Counted from the first letter of the stretch, positions 1-9,502 are shown. The stretch: DNA of 64,000 nucleotides from Archaeoglobus sp. (GCF_017656475.1 NZ_JACDNT010000001.1:1-64000); one strand, 5' to 3'. Translations and numbers: made by a program. The notes: a model not told the origin generated them from the letters alone.

Positions 1-911
1 CAGTTGAAAACTGCAAACCTCGCTCCAGATTTTACCATGTCCTCCACGTTCTTCTTCTGCACCTCCTCTGCCAGCTCATATTCACCCCACATCTGAAACA
101 CGGCTCCGCAGCAGATCCCATTCTCCCTGTCGTACTCTCTCTCAGTCCTCTCAACGCCGATGAGCTCGAAGACCTTGTCGAGAATCCTGTCCGTTTCGGG
201 GCTTAGCCTGTTGGAGCAGTTCCTCTGATAGGCAACCTTAACGTTCAGCTTCCTTATCCTGTCCTCGTTCTCCTTCAGCCAGTTGTACAGGTACTCGTAG
301 AGGTGGACGGTTTTGAAGGGCACATCTATGCCATAGGCCCTGGCATAGGAGTTGAAGAAGCCGTAGCACTCGTCGTGGAAGCAGACGAGCTCATCCACGC
401 CGTACTTCCTTATATTCTCTATTGTCTGTCTGGCTCTTTCCTTTATAACAGACATGTTGGCGAAGTGCAGATAGACGAGGTTGCAGAAGACCTGTCTGCC
501 CATTATAACCGGCAGACCCTCGAAAAGCTTGCCCTTCACGTTGTCTCTCAAATCGGGGAAAAGACAGAGGGAGAGGGCTTTGCTGCCAACCTCCCTTATT
601 GCGGCCAGATCCTTTTCCTTTGCCGCATACATTTTAACAAGCTGCTTGGAGATCGGCTTCGGGGCGAGGTTTATTCCGTACTGCTCCTGAAGCTCCACTA
701 TGCGGTAGAAGGGGTGGTTGTCGTAGGGACAGTACTCCTCGCAGGCGTAGCAGGTCTTGCACTCCTCAAGAACCCTGCTGTACTCTCCCTTCGCGATCTT
801 TATCCTCTCCTCCCTCGCAGACTCAAAATCGTAATTCAGATACTGACATTTCGTCAAACAGGCATAGCTATCGCAGTTAAAACACCTGTCTGGATCGAAT
901 TTAAGGTTCAT
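1..911 (-). CDS. HdrD-like (CCG-domain) Fe-S oxidoreductase, 3' end cut by window edge
   Basis: Reverse-strand translation from ATG at 911: MNLKFDPDRCFNCDSYACLTKC...CKTCYACEEYCPY...YQRNCSNRLSPETDRIL...ENGICCGAVFQMWGEYELAEE. It has cysteine-rich N-terminal ferredoxin-like motifs and a C-terminal CCG-type motif. It is open to the window start, so it is absent from the ORF track. Confidence 0.8.
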   Translation of the reverse strand, partial: MNLKFDPDRCFNCDSYACLTKCQYLNYDFESAREERIKIAKGEYSRVLEECKTCYACEEYCPYDNHPFYRIVELQEQYGINLAPKPISKQLVKMYAAKEKDLAAIREVGSKALSLCLFPDLRDNVKGKLFEGLPVIMGRQVFCNLVYLHFANMSVIKERARQTIENIRKYGVDELVCFHDECYGFFNSYARAYGIDVPFKTVHLYEYLYNWLKENEDRIRKLNVKVAYQRNCSNRLSPETDRILDKVFELIGVERTEREYDRENGICCGAVFQMWGEYELAEEVQKKNVEDMVKSGARFAVFN

Positions 912-915
912 AACA

Positions 916-2649
916 TCACCTCCTCATAAATTCCTCCAAACCCATCTCCATGTAATGCTCATCCAACATCCTCTCCACATCTTCCTTAGTTAGCGGTTCG
1001 CCAGTAACGTAGTCCCGAAAGCCGTCATCTAACCAGTCCTCAGGTGGTAAATCATCTTCCCGAGTGAAACCAGCCCTGAAGTTTGCAAGCTTTAGCATCC
1101 TCCATACCTCCTTTGCCCTGTCCAAGAGCTGATTCTTGCTTATCTCTATTCCAGTAGCAGCAGAGTACAGTTCAGCGCAAATGTCAGCGTTGTAGAAGCG
1201 ATTGATCTGAGCCCTAGCGCATATTCCGAGTGAAGCAAGGACTGTGAACCAGATGTGAGAGTAGCAGAGCAGCTTTCCTATCTTTATTCCACCACTCAGA
1301 ATCTCCTCTATTTTTTCATCTGGTATGCCCATTCTGGCAAGGTGTTTTCTAAAACTCTCCGGAGGTCTCTTGGCGAAATAAGTAGGAGATCCGCCAGCAG
1401 CAACATGAGGGCCACGAGGATCAAGGATTTGGCCAAGCTCCATCGTTCCAAAGAGGTTCCATATCAATGGACCTTTAGGAGTTACATAAGCTCTCAAACC
1501 TTTAACAACGCTTTTTGGCTTAACTCCGAATTTCTTTTCCATCTCAGTAAAGCCGTTGGCGAGCAAATCTCCAGTGCCTTCTCTTAAGGCTATTTTCTTC
1601 GCCCAAGATAGCATTGAGTCAAGAGATGTGAAGTCTATCTCGCTATCAAGTTCAAGTTTCCCTTTCTCGCTCAGCTCCTTTGCAAAGTTGAGAATCCCCA
1701 AAAATTCGAACATGTCCATTCCATACTCATCGAGTTTTGCTGTAAGTCTCATCGCATCCTTGTAGTTCATGCCCATAACAGCCGGTGTCACCAAATTTAC
1801 GGCTGAAGTCGTGTAAATCTCCTCTCCATCAAGCTCAAGGACATCTTTGTCTCCGATTGGACACGAAACGCAGGCTATTCTTCTCTTTCTGAGCTTCAGA
1901 TAAACGTCTCGTGGAATCGCTGGAAGAGACTTCAGCAGACCGAGTTCCTGCCATTCCTTGAGGTAGGGATAGCTTCTCATTCTTTCAAGCAGCTCCTTAA
2001 CGGCTTTATCGAACCTCCTCCTGTCCTTAACTTCAACACTTCCGCTTCCTCTGACGAACAAAGCCTTGAGGTTCTTCGATCCCATTACAGCTCCAATGCC
2101 TCCCCTTCCGACGGTTGAGAGTCTGTCTACATACATCATCGAGAATCTGACAAGGTTTTCTCCAGCCTGACCTATTGCCATAATTCCTCCCTCGCCGCAT
2201 TCTTTCCATATCTTCTGGCATGTCTCGCTGATTCCAAAGCCCCAGGTATCCTCAGCATCACAAATACCAATGTCATTATCCTCTATCGTGATAAAAACCG
2301 GTCTGTCTGCTTTTCCTTCAATTATTACTGCATCGTAGCCTGCAAACTTAAGATTGCATGCAAAGGTTACTCCTCCACCGCCGCCCCACCCAATTGCTCC
2401 ATTTGCGGGCAACTTGGTAAAAGCGTAAATTCTCGACGTTGCAGGAGCGTTTGTTCCAACAAGAGCTCCAGCACCGATTATTAGTGGATTTGATGGACTT
2501 AGTGGATCCATTTCAGGCTTAATATTGTCACAAGCAAGTTTTGCACAAAATCCGAACCCGCCAATGTAGTTCTTGGCCAAATCGGAATCATATTTGTTAA
2601 TTTCGCAATTAGTTAAATCAATGCGCAGGATTTTTCCGGCAAAGCTCAT
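916..2649 (-). CDS. Tungsten-containing aldehyde:ferredoxin oxidoreductase family (AOR) protein
   Basis: MSFAGKILRIDLTNCEINKYDSDLAKNYIGGFGFCAKLACD; GGIGAVMGSKNLKAL; CVSCPIG; SLGIC. These are AOR-family hallmarks. Start placed at the internal ATG (2649), overlapping the upstream ferredoxin stop. Confidence 0.9.
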   Translation of the reverse strand: MSFAGKILRIDLTNCEINKYDSDLAKNYIGGFGFCAKLACDNIKPEMDPLSPSNPLIIGAGALVGTNAPATSRIYAFTKLPANGAIGWGGGGGVTFACNLKFAGYDAVIIEGKADRPVFITIEDNDIGICDAEDTWGFGISETCQKIWKECGEGGIMAIGQAGENLVRFSMMYVDRLSTVGRGGIGAVMGSKNLKALFVRGSGSVEVKDRRRFDKAVKELLERMRSYPYLKEWQELGLLKSLPAIPRDVYLKLRKRRIACVSCPIGDKDVLELDGEEIYTTSAVNLVTPAVMGMNYKDAMRLTAKLDEYGMDMFEFLGILNFAKELSEKGKLELDSEIDFTSLDSMLSWAKKIALREGTGDLLANGFTEMEKKFGVKPKSVVKGLRAYVTPKGPLIWNLFGTMELGQILDPRGPHVAAGGSPTYFAKRPPESFRKHLARMGIPDEKIEEILSGGIKIGKLLCYSHIWFTVLASLGICARAQINRFYNADICAELYSAATGIEISKNQLLDRAKEVWRMLKLANFRAGFTREDDLPPEDWLDDGFRDYVTGEPLTKEDVERMLDEHYMEMGLEEFMRR

Positions 2650-2852
2650 TTTACCATCTCCAGCGCCCCATAAAAGCACTGCTCAACACACTTTCCACAT
2701 TCATTACAGTCTTCGGTGAACTCTGCCCTGTACTCTCTTATTTTTATCCTTGAAGCTGAGAAGCTGAATTTTTTGGTGTACGTGTAAGAGCATACGAGCA
2801 TACAGCGCATACAGCCAGTGCAGTTTTCAGGATGAACAACAATCATCCACAA
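2646..2852 (-). CDS. 2x[4Fe-4S] ferredoxin-like protein, likely AOR electron partner
   Basis: 68 aa with CTGCMRCMLVC and CNECGKCVEQC; 4-bp overlap with the AOR start. Confidence 0.85.
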   Translation of the reverse strand: MWMIVVHPENCTGCMRCMLVCSYTYTKKFSFSASRIKIREYRAEFTEDCNECGKCVEQCFYGALEMVK

Positions 2853-2860
2853 CCCTTACC

Positions 2861-3004
2861 TTATGTCCGCTTCGTCAATTCAACATCTGGAGACTTTTTT
2901 CTCGTTCTTATTACTTCTGATACCAAAATGACTGTTTGTACTTTGTATGATGCTAAACGCTCACCACTGACAAACTCTCCATCTTTTGTGATGCAAATTC
3001 CCAT
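2861..3004 (-). CDS. Candidate 47-aa small protein upstream of the ferredoxin-AOR genes
   Basis: MGICITKDGEFVSGERLASYKVQTVILVSEVIRTRKKSPDVELTKRT*, co-directional and 8 bp upstream of the ferredoxin gene, with TATA-like sequence (catatattttcatataaaac) just upstream. Below the ORF-track cutoff. Confidence 0.35.
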   Translation of the reverse strand: MGICITKDGEFVSGERLASYKVQTVILVSEVIRTRKKSPDVELTKRT

Positions 3005-3146
3005 GTTTTTTTGTTTTATATGAAAATATATGAAAATTTCGATAGGTAAGAGAATAATCCAAGATTGTAGCTAACCTCTAAGGCCTGCTTAGGAAACTCC
3101 CAAAAAATTTAAATCACGATTTGGTGATTTGTAGGAAGTGTCCCAG

Positions 3147-4376
3147 ATGAGCGCTGTCAAGCTTGTTGAACTTCTGCTTACCGCGGAAATATTTAACAGA
3201 TATGAGGAGCTGACCGAGGACGACATACCAAAGGAAATCAGGAAACTGCTGTATAACAAGGGAGGTATAAAGAGACCTGTGGTGATTAGGGAGGATACTG
3301 TTGTAAGGTATGCTGGAAAAGTTGATCAAAGCCCACCATTCGTTGATTTGAACGCATTTTCAAAGCAGTACATTCTCACTTCTTTCGATCTGGCTGTTAA
3401 ATGGTTCGCAAGTAGGGGAGTTGAGCTAATAAAGAAGAATCCTGCTCTCGCCTACTTCTACCAGAACTATGACTCCCTCGATGTTTCGTACGAGGAGGCG
3501 AAGAAGGCTAACCTGCCGAAGCATGGAGACAAAGAGTGGCTGAAGAGCTTGATAGAGGAGCTCGAGAAGAAGGATGAAACGAGGGAGATGCTCTCTCTTG
3601 TAAGAGTGCTATCTCCTGAAGAAATTCCCGTTGATTTCAGAGAGGTGGCTCTCAGTGAGGAGCAACTTGAAGAAGTGAGAAAGATTGAGATTGCGCTGGA
3701 AGAAAGAAGCTTTCTGAGAAAAATTGGGCTATCAGACATTGGAAAGCTTCTGTTCATCGGCCCACCGGGAACCGGAAAAACGACCACTGCAAGGGCATTG
3801 AGCAAGAAGCTCTACCTTCCGTTGCTCGAGGTCAAGCTGTCGATGATAACAAGCCAGTATCTCGGTGAGACTTCCAAGAATATAGAGAAAATTTTCGAAA
3901 TTGCGAGGATGATGTCTCCCTGCATTCTCTTCATTGATGAGTTTGACTATGTCGCCAAAATGAGGACGAGCGATGAGCATGCGGCAATAAAAAGGGCGGT
4001 TAACACACTGCTGAAGTCAATTGATGATATCAACCTTGTTGAAGATGGTGTTCTGCTGATTGCCGCAACCAACCACCCCTCTCTTCTCGATCCGGCAGTA
4101 TGGAGGAGATTCGACAAGGTTATCGAGTTCCCGGAGCCAGAAGAGGCGATAAGAAGGAGAATTTTTGAGATATTCCTGGCAAAAATCCAGGGAGATTTTG
4201 ACATAGAAGAGCTTGTGAAGGAGACTGAAGGCTTCACGGGAGCAGATATAAAGCTTGTTGTCAGAGAGGCTGTTCTCGACGCTCTTCTTCAGGGGAGAAA
4301 GGAGCTTACTCAGGAAGACTTATTGAATGCGGTAAGAGAGGTTGGAGAGAGACTTAAGCTAAAGAAGTCTTACTAG
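3147..4376 (+). CDS. AAA+ ATPase (proteasomal/FtsH/CDC48-like AAA module with a distinct N-domain)
   Basis: Walker A GPPGTGKTTTARAL, Walker B CILFIDEFD, AATNHPSLLDPAVWRRFD. ORF opens at GTG 3138; ATG 3147 is preferred. Confidence 0.85.
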   Translation: MSAVKLVELLLTAEIFNRYEELTEDDIPKEIRKLLYNKGGIKRPVVIREDTVVRYAGKVDQSPPFVDLNAFSKQYILTSFDLAVKWFASRGVELIKKNPALAYFYQNYDSLDVSYEEAKKANLPKHGDKEWLKSLIEELEKKDETREMLSLVRVLSPEEIPVDFREVALSEEQLEEVRKIEIALEERSFLRKIGLSDIGKLLFIGPPGTGKTTTARALSKKLYLPLLEVKLSMITSQYLGETSKNIEKIFEIARMMSPCILFIDEFDYVAKMRTSDEHAAIKRAVNTLLKSIDDINLVEDGVLLIAATNHPSLLDPAVWRRFDKVIEFPEPEEAIRRRIFEIFLAKIQGDFDIEELVKETEGFTGADIKLVVREAVLDALLQGRKELTQEDLLNAVREVGERLKLKKSY

Positions 4377-4377
4377 C

Positions 4378-5142
4378 ATGATAATTACCCTGCTCGGAAC
4401 CGGCGACTCCCCAGGCACACCAATTCTCAACTGTCACTGCAGAACATGTGAAGATGCGAGAAGAAAAGGATGGGAGAGGAAGAGATTCTCGGTTATGGTT
4501 CAGAACAACGGCAAGACTGTTCTTATTGACACCTCTCCAGATTTGAGGAGACAGCTTCTCGATTGTAAGGTGGAGAAGGTTGATGCCGTAATCTGGACTC
4601 ACTGCCACTTCGACCACTTTGGTGGGTTTGGAGAGTTTTACAGAGTTCAGAACAACGTCAGGGTTTACTCCACACCACAAATTCACGAGGATATCGGCCA
4701 CTTCATGAAGTTCATGTCCTACAAGCCAATCGAGGTGGAAGCTTTTGAGAGCTTTAACGTGGGAGGTGTGGATTTCACCCTTCTGCCAGTGAACCACCCT
4801 CCCGTGAGTGCTGTTGGTGTAAAGGTGGAGTGGAAAGGTTACAAGGTGGTCATCAGCGGAGACACAAATGCAAGAATACCAGAGAGCACTCTGACGGAAA
4901 TGCAAAATCCGGATTTGTTTATAGTTGAGGCTCTCGCTCCAACAGGCAGGTTCAGGAAACATATGAATGCCAGAGAGGCCATGGATCTCGGTAAAAGGCT
5001 TAACGCCGGAAAAATCGTTTTAACGCATCTTGGACACTTTTATCCACCACATCACATCGCCGTGAAGAGCTATCCTGTAGGTGAAGACTATCAATCCTTT
5101 TCGTTTGGAGAGGGGAGGCTAGATGAGTTCATTGGGGATTGA
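4378..5142 (+). CDS. MBL-fold metallohydrolase, PhnP-like
   Basis: MIITLLGTGDSPGTPILNCHCRTCEDARRKG...HCHFDHFGG...GDTN; PhnP-type N-terminal Cys/His zinc motif. Confidence 0.85.
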   Translation: MIITLLGTGDSPGTPILNCHCRTCEDARRKGWERKRFSVMVQNNGKTVLIDTSPDLRRQLLDCKVEKVDAVIWTHCHFDHFGGFGEFYRVQNNVRVYSTPQIHEDIGHFMKFMSYKPIEVEAFESFNVGGVDFTLLPVNHPPVSAVGVKVEWKGYKVVISGDTNARIPESTLTEMQNPDLFIVEALAPTGRFRKHMNAREAMDLGKRLNAGKIVLTHLGHFYPPHHIAVKSYPVGEDYQSFSFGEGRLDEFIGD

Positions 5143-6070
5143 TATTGGAGGAGCAAATCTTAAGGTTGCCTCACCTGACGGATGGGAAATTATCTACTTC
5201 CCCATGTGGAGGGAGGCTGAGAGGCTGGAAAGTAAGCTGAGAGAAATTGCTGAGAAATACTCAGCAAAAAAAGCCGGAGTTGTTATGACTGCTGAGCTTG
5301 CTGACTTTTTCAACTCAAAGTCCGAGGGAGTAGAATTTATTGCAAAGGCCTGCGAAAACGTTTTTGATGAGGTTTGCTTTCTGGATGTTGATGGCAATCT
5401 CAAATCCAGCATCGATGTCCCGGAAAACTTTGCTGCAAGCAACTGGGTTGCTTCATGCAGGTTTCTCTTAGAGGAAGGATACAGGAATTTTCTTTTCATC
5501 GACATGGGTTCAACCACAACAGACATAATCCCTGTTACTTCAAAAATTAATGCCGGAAAAACAGATTTTGAGAGGCTTAAAAGAAGAGAGCTCGTTTACT
5601 TCGGTATCCTTAGAACTCCAGTTTTTTATGTGCTTAAGGAGTTTAATTCTGTTCCTCTCTGCCCCGAATTTTTTGCGATAACCGCAGACGTTTTTATTCT
5701 AACCGGAGATATTCAGGAAAGGGACTATACCTGCAACACTCCTGATGGCAAAGGAAAGAGCGGAGAGGAGTGTATGCGGAGACTTGCGAGAACGGTTTGC
5801 AGTGATCTGGATGAGCTGGGAGAGAGTAACGTTAAGGAGCTTGCCCTTGAAGCCAAGTGGTCCATGATAGACACGGTTTCTGAAATAATAAAGGCCAAAT
5901 CTGCAGAGTATGGTCTGAATAAGGTCTTCGCCTGCGGTATAGGGGAGTTTCTTATCAAAGAAGCTTGTGAGGAGGCAGAGATTGATTGCCAGCTGATTTC
6001 AGAACTCTATGGAGAGTACTCCAAGCTCTTCCCGGCCTACGCAATGCTAAAGCTTGTCGAGAAGCTTTAG
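5123..6070 (+). CDS. Hydantoinase A/oxoprolinase-like kinase-fold protein (MfnF-like, H4MPT/methanofuran-linked family)
   Basis: MSSLGIDIGGANLKVASPDG...FIDMGSTTTDIIPV...GRTDFERL-like region. Matches the archaeal 'H4MPT-linked C1 transfer' family; MfnF assignment is from memory. Confidence 0.65.
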   Translation: MSSLGIDIGGANLKVASPDGWEIIYFPMWREAERLESKLREIAEKYSAKKAGVVMTAELADFFNSKSEGVEFIAKACENVFDEVCFLDVDGNLKSSIDVPENFAASNWVASCRFLLEEGYRNFLFIDMGSTTTDIIPVTSKINAGKTDFERLKRRELVYFGILRTPVFYVLKEFNSVPLCPEFFAITADVFILTGDIQERDYTCNTPDGKGKSGEECMRRLARTVCSDLDELGESNVKELALEAKWSMIDTVSEIIKAKSAEYGLNKVFACGIGEFLIKEACEEAEIDCQLISELYGEYSKLFPAYAMLKLVEKL

Positions 6071-6607
6071 CCTGTAAACAATCTCGCAGGAGTGCTCCGC
6101 ATAGCTCGCCTTGTTGTACGCATCCCTTAAATTCTTCCCTGCTGCGTAAATACCGTGATTTCTTACAATCGCTATCCCCTTCATCCTGATAACTTCTGAG
6201 ATTTTCTCTGCAAGTTCGGGAGACCCAAACTGTCCATCAACAACCTCTATTTCCCCAAAATACAGCTTACCCTCCAAATCTGCTGGCACGATTTTATCCA
6301 TTAAACTCCCCAAAACGACATTGAACACACCGTGGCAGTGCAAAACTGCGTTGTAGTCCGTTTTCTCGTAAACTTTCATATGTATCAGCTGGTCAACCGA
6401 GGCTTCCTTAACGAATTCACCGGGCTTTACTTTAACAAAAGATGAGTCACTAAGGTCGTCAAGGTTTTCGCCAGAACGGGTTATGTAAATCGAACCGGCC
6501 ATTTTGAAGCTCATGTTCCCGCTTGCACCGTCTATCAACCTCGATGCAGCGAGAAGCTTTCCAACTTTAATCGCCTCTTCGAACATAATTTCAAAAGAAC
6601 GAAACAT
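6047..6607 (-). CDS. Class II aldolase/adducin family (fuculose-1-phosphate aldolase-like)
   Basis: ASRLIDGASGNMSFKM...HCHGVFNVVLGS...IAIVRNHGIYAAGKNLRDAY. Confidence 0.85.
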   Translation of the reverse strand: MFRSFEIMFEEAIKVGKLLAASRLIDGASGNMSFKMAGSIYITRSGENLDDLSDSSFVKVKPGEFVKEASVDQLIHMKVYEKTDYNAVLHCHGVFNVVLGSLMDKIVPADLEGKLYFGEIEVVDGQFGSPELAEKISEVIRMKGIAIVRNHGIYAAGKNLRDAYNKASYAEHSCEIVYRLKLLDKL

Positions 6608-6671
6608 TTAAAAATCTTTTTTCTCTAATGAAAGATGCCTAAGGGCTATTTTAAAAACCAAAAACAAAGTG

Positions 6672-7313
6672 ATGAGCATGATAGAGGAGAAGATATATAA
6701 AGGAACCACGACGGTAGGCTTGGTTTGTAAGGACGGAGTAGTCATGGCTACCGAAAAAAGAGCGACTATGGGCAACTTCATAGCGAGCAGAGCGGCCAAG
6801 AAGATATACCAGATCGCAGACAGGATGGCCATGACAACCGCAGGCAGTGTAGGTGACGCTCAGTTTCTCGCCAGAATAATCAGAATCGAAGCGAACCTTT
6901 ACGAGATAAGAAGGGAGAGAAAGCCGACTGTAAGAGCCATCGCAACCCTCACATCGAACCTTCTCAACTCATACCGCTACTTCCCTTACTTAGTTCAGCT
7001 TCTCATAGGTGGGATAGATTCGGAAGGAAAGAGCATTTACTCAATCGACCCAATAGGAGGAGCCATAGAAGAGAAAGACATAGTTGCAACGGGAAGCGGC
7101 AGCCTGACAGCTTACGGTGTGCTGGAGGACAGATTCACACCGGAGATGAGTGTAGATGAGGCTGTCGAGCTTGCTGTGAGGGCAATCTACTCAGCAATGA
7201 AAAGGGACTCTGCTTCAGGCGACGGTATTGATGTTGTAAAGATAACGGAGGATGGGTTTTATCAGTACAGTCCTGAAGAAGTGGAGCAGATACTGGCAAA
7301 GTTCAGGAAATAA
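6672..7313 (+). CDS. psmB: Archaeal 20S proteasome beta subunit
   Basis: MSMIEEKIYKG|TTTVGLVCKDGVVMATEKRATMG: propeptide plus N-terminal Thr nucleophile. Confidence 0.97.
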   Translation: MSMIEEKIYKGTTTVGLVCKDGVVMATEKRATMGNFIASRAAKKIYQIADRMAMTTAGSVGDAQFLARIIRIEANLYEIRRERKPTVRAIATLTSNLLNSYRYFPYLVQLLIGGIDSEGKSIYSIDPIGGAIEEKDIVATGSGSLTAYGVLEDRFTPEMSVDEAVELAVRAIYSAMKRDSASGDGIDVVKITEDGFYQYSPEEVEQILAKFRK

Positions 7314-7315
7314 GG

Positions 7316-9214
7316 ATGACGAAGTATCTGGATGAAATACGGGAGAAGGTAAAGGAGTATCTTCCATCGAAGGTCAGGGTTAAGAGCATAGAATTTGAGG
7401 GGCCTCAACTTGTAATCTACGTTGAGAACCCTCAGGAGCTGGCAGAAGTAGACATAGTTAAGAAGCTCGCCAAAGATCTGAGGAAGAGGATAATCATCCG
7501 CGCTGATCCAAAGTCGCTGAAACCCCCAGAGGAGGCAAAGGAGATAATACTGAAAATCGTTCCGGAAGATGCCAAGATCTCAAACATCTTTTTTGACGAA
7601 GAGAATGGAGAGGTAATTATCGAGGCAGAGAAGCCAGGAGTTGTGATAGGAAAACAGGGCTCTACATTCAGAGAAATAATGCGAGCTGTGGGCTGGAGTC
7701 CAAGGGTTGTGCGCACACCACCCATAAAATCGAAGATTATCGAGAACATCAGAAACTACCTCCTGAGCGTAAGGGAGGAGAGAGGCGAAATTCTGAAAAG
7801 AATCGGGGAAAGGATACACAGAACCTCGCTCATAGATGAAAAGTGGGTCAGAGTTACGTTTCTTGGGGGAAGCAGAGAGGTTGGAAGGAGCTGTTACCTG
7901 CTGCAAACACCGGAGAGTAGAGTCCTCATTGATTGTGGAGTGAATGTGAGCAATCTTTCAAGCACACCCTACCTCTACGTCCCCGAAGTCCAGCCACTCG
8001 ACGCTCTTGATGCTGTTGTAATAACTCACGCACACCTCGACCACTGCGGTCTCGTGCCCTTGCTCTACAAGTTCGGGTATAAGGGGCCGATATACCTCAC
8101 TCCACCTACGAGAGACCTCATGGTCTTGCTGCAGCTAGATTTTCTTGAAGTTGCAGGAAGGGAAGGCACTAATCCTCCTTACAGCTCAAATCTAATTAGA
8201 GAAGCTCTGAAGCATACAATCACTCTCGACTACGGTGTTGTTACGGATATAAGTCCAGACATCAGGCTGACCTTCTACAATGCAGGCCACATACTTGGGT
8301 CGGCAATAGCGCACTTCCACATCGGGGAGGGGCATTACAACATCGCTTTTACTGGAGACTTCAAGTTCGAGAAGACGAGACTTTTCGATAGAGCAGCGAC
8401 AAACTTCCCGAGACTTGAGGCGCTTGTTATGGAAGCCACCTACGGTGGAGCAAACGATATACAACCATCAAGGAGAGAAGCTGAGGAAAGGCTGATCGAA
8501 ATGATTAACCGAACACTTGATAGAGGAGGGAAGGTGCTTATACCGACTTTCGCTGTAGGAAGAAGCCAAGAGGTCATGATAGTTCTTGAGGAGGCGATGA
8601 GAGAGAAAAGACTAAGAGAAACCTACGTTTACCTAGACGGAATGATCTACGAGGCTACAGCGATCCATACAGCATATCCTGAGTATCTGAACGCACATCT
8701 GCGAGACCTGATTTTCTACCACGGAATAAACCCCTTCATAAGCGAGAACTTCGTGAGGGTTGACTCATCATCAAAGAGAGAAGAGGTAATCAGCGACCCC
8801 TCACCAAGCATAATTATCGCGACATCCGGTATGCTGAACGGTGGGCCGGTTATGGAATACTTCAGGCATCTCGCAGAGGACGAGAGGAACACGATCGTCT
8901 TTGTAGGTTATCAGGCTGAAGGAACGCTGGGCAGAAAAATCCAGAAAGGCTGGAAGGAGGTTCCATTCCCTGTTGCCGGTAGAAGAGAAGTTGTCGAGGT
9001 GAAGATGGAGGTTGAAACCGTCGATGGATTCTCTGGACATTCCGACAGAAGACAGCTAATGAACTACATACGTTATCTGAACTCCAAGCCTGAGAAGGTT
9101 GCGACTGTGCATGGAGACGAATCGAAATGCATTGATCTCGCTTCAAGCATATACAAGACATACAGAATTGAAACCAGAGCACCGATGAACCTTGAGACGA
9201 TAAGGTTTGTTTGA
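7316..9214 (+). CDS. KH-domain beta-CASP ribonuclease aCPSF1/FttA (archaeal transcription termination factor)
   Basis: N-terminal KH region (GVVIGKQGSTFREI), MBL HAHLDHCG, beta-CASP C-terminus GFSGHSDRRQLMNYI; 632 aa. Confidence 0.95.
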   Translation: MTKYLDEIREKVKEYLPSKVRVKSIEFEGPQLVIYVENPQELAEVDIVKKLAKDLRKRIIIRADPKSLKPPEEAKEIILKIVPEDAKISNIFFDEENGEVIIEAEKPGVVIGKQGSTFREIMRAVGWSPRVVRTPPIKSKIIENIRNYLLSVREERGEILKRIGERIHRTSLIDEKWVRVTFLGGSREVGRSCYLLQTPESRVLIDCGVNVSNLSSTPYLYVPEVQPLDALDAVVITHAHLDHCGLVPLLYKFGYKGPIYLTPPTRDLMVLLQLDFLEVAGREGTNPPYSSNLIREALKHTITLDYGVVTDISPDIRLTFYNAGHILGSAIAHFHIGEGHYNIAFTGDFKFEKTRLFDRAATNFPRLEALVMEATYGGANDIQPSRREAEERLIEMINRTLDRGGKVLIPTFAVGRSQEVMIVLEEAMREKRLRETYVYLDGMIYEATAIHTAYPEYLNAHLRDLIFYHGINPFISENFVRVDSSSKREEVISDPSPSIIIATSGMLNGGPVMEYFRHLAEDERNTIVFVGYQAEGTLGRKIQKGWKEVPFPVAGRREVVEVKMEVETVDGFSGHSDRRQLMNYIRYLNSKPEKVATVHGDESKCIDLASSIYKTYRIETRAPMNLETIRFV

Positions 9215-9252
9215 GGAGAATAAATTTATTTGTTTGAAGTTGGTGAGATATT

Positions 9253-9468
9253 ATGAAAAGAATTCTTATCTGTCCGGTATGCAAGTCAAAGGATGTTGAG
9301 CTTGATGCTGGAGGCTACACGGGAAAGTACTACTGCAAAAACTGCGGTTATGTGGGAAGCTTTGTTTTGGAGATGACTAAAGGAGAGTACAAAGAGATGA
9401 TGGAAAAAGAGAAATTTGAAAGGATAGAAGATGAGAAATCGAAGCCAAAAGGAGTGAGAGAGGATTAA
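9253..9468 (+). CDS. Small zinc-ribbon protein
   Basis: CPVCKSKDVELDAGGYTGKYYCKNCGYVG: C-x2-C...C-x2-C. Confidence 0.7.
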   Translation: MKRILICPVCKSKDVELDAGGYTGKYYCKNCGYVGSFVLEMTKGEYKEMMEKEKFERIEDEKSKPKGVRED

Positions 9469-9502
9469 AATTAAGTTTATATTCCCTTGACCAACTTTTT
9501 TT

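Noticed and set aside
303-929. 208-aa + strand ORF in the track
   Set aside because: It is antisense to the clear Fe-S oxidoreductase reading frame with CxxC motifs on the - strand; low-quality composition.
2832-3023. 63-aa + strand ORF
   Set aside because: Overlaps the ferredoxin start and the more plausible - strand 47-aa ORF; no recognisable motif.
3147-4376. AAA ATPase as a proteasome-docking activator
   Set aside because: The C-terminus ends ...LKLKKSY and lacks a proper HbYX motif (Tyr is last, not penultimate), so docking to the 20S core cannot be claimed from sequence.
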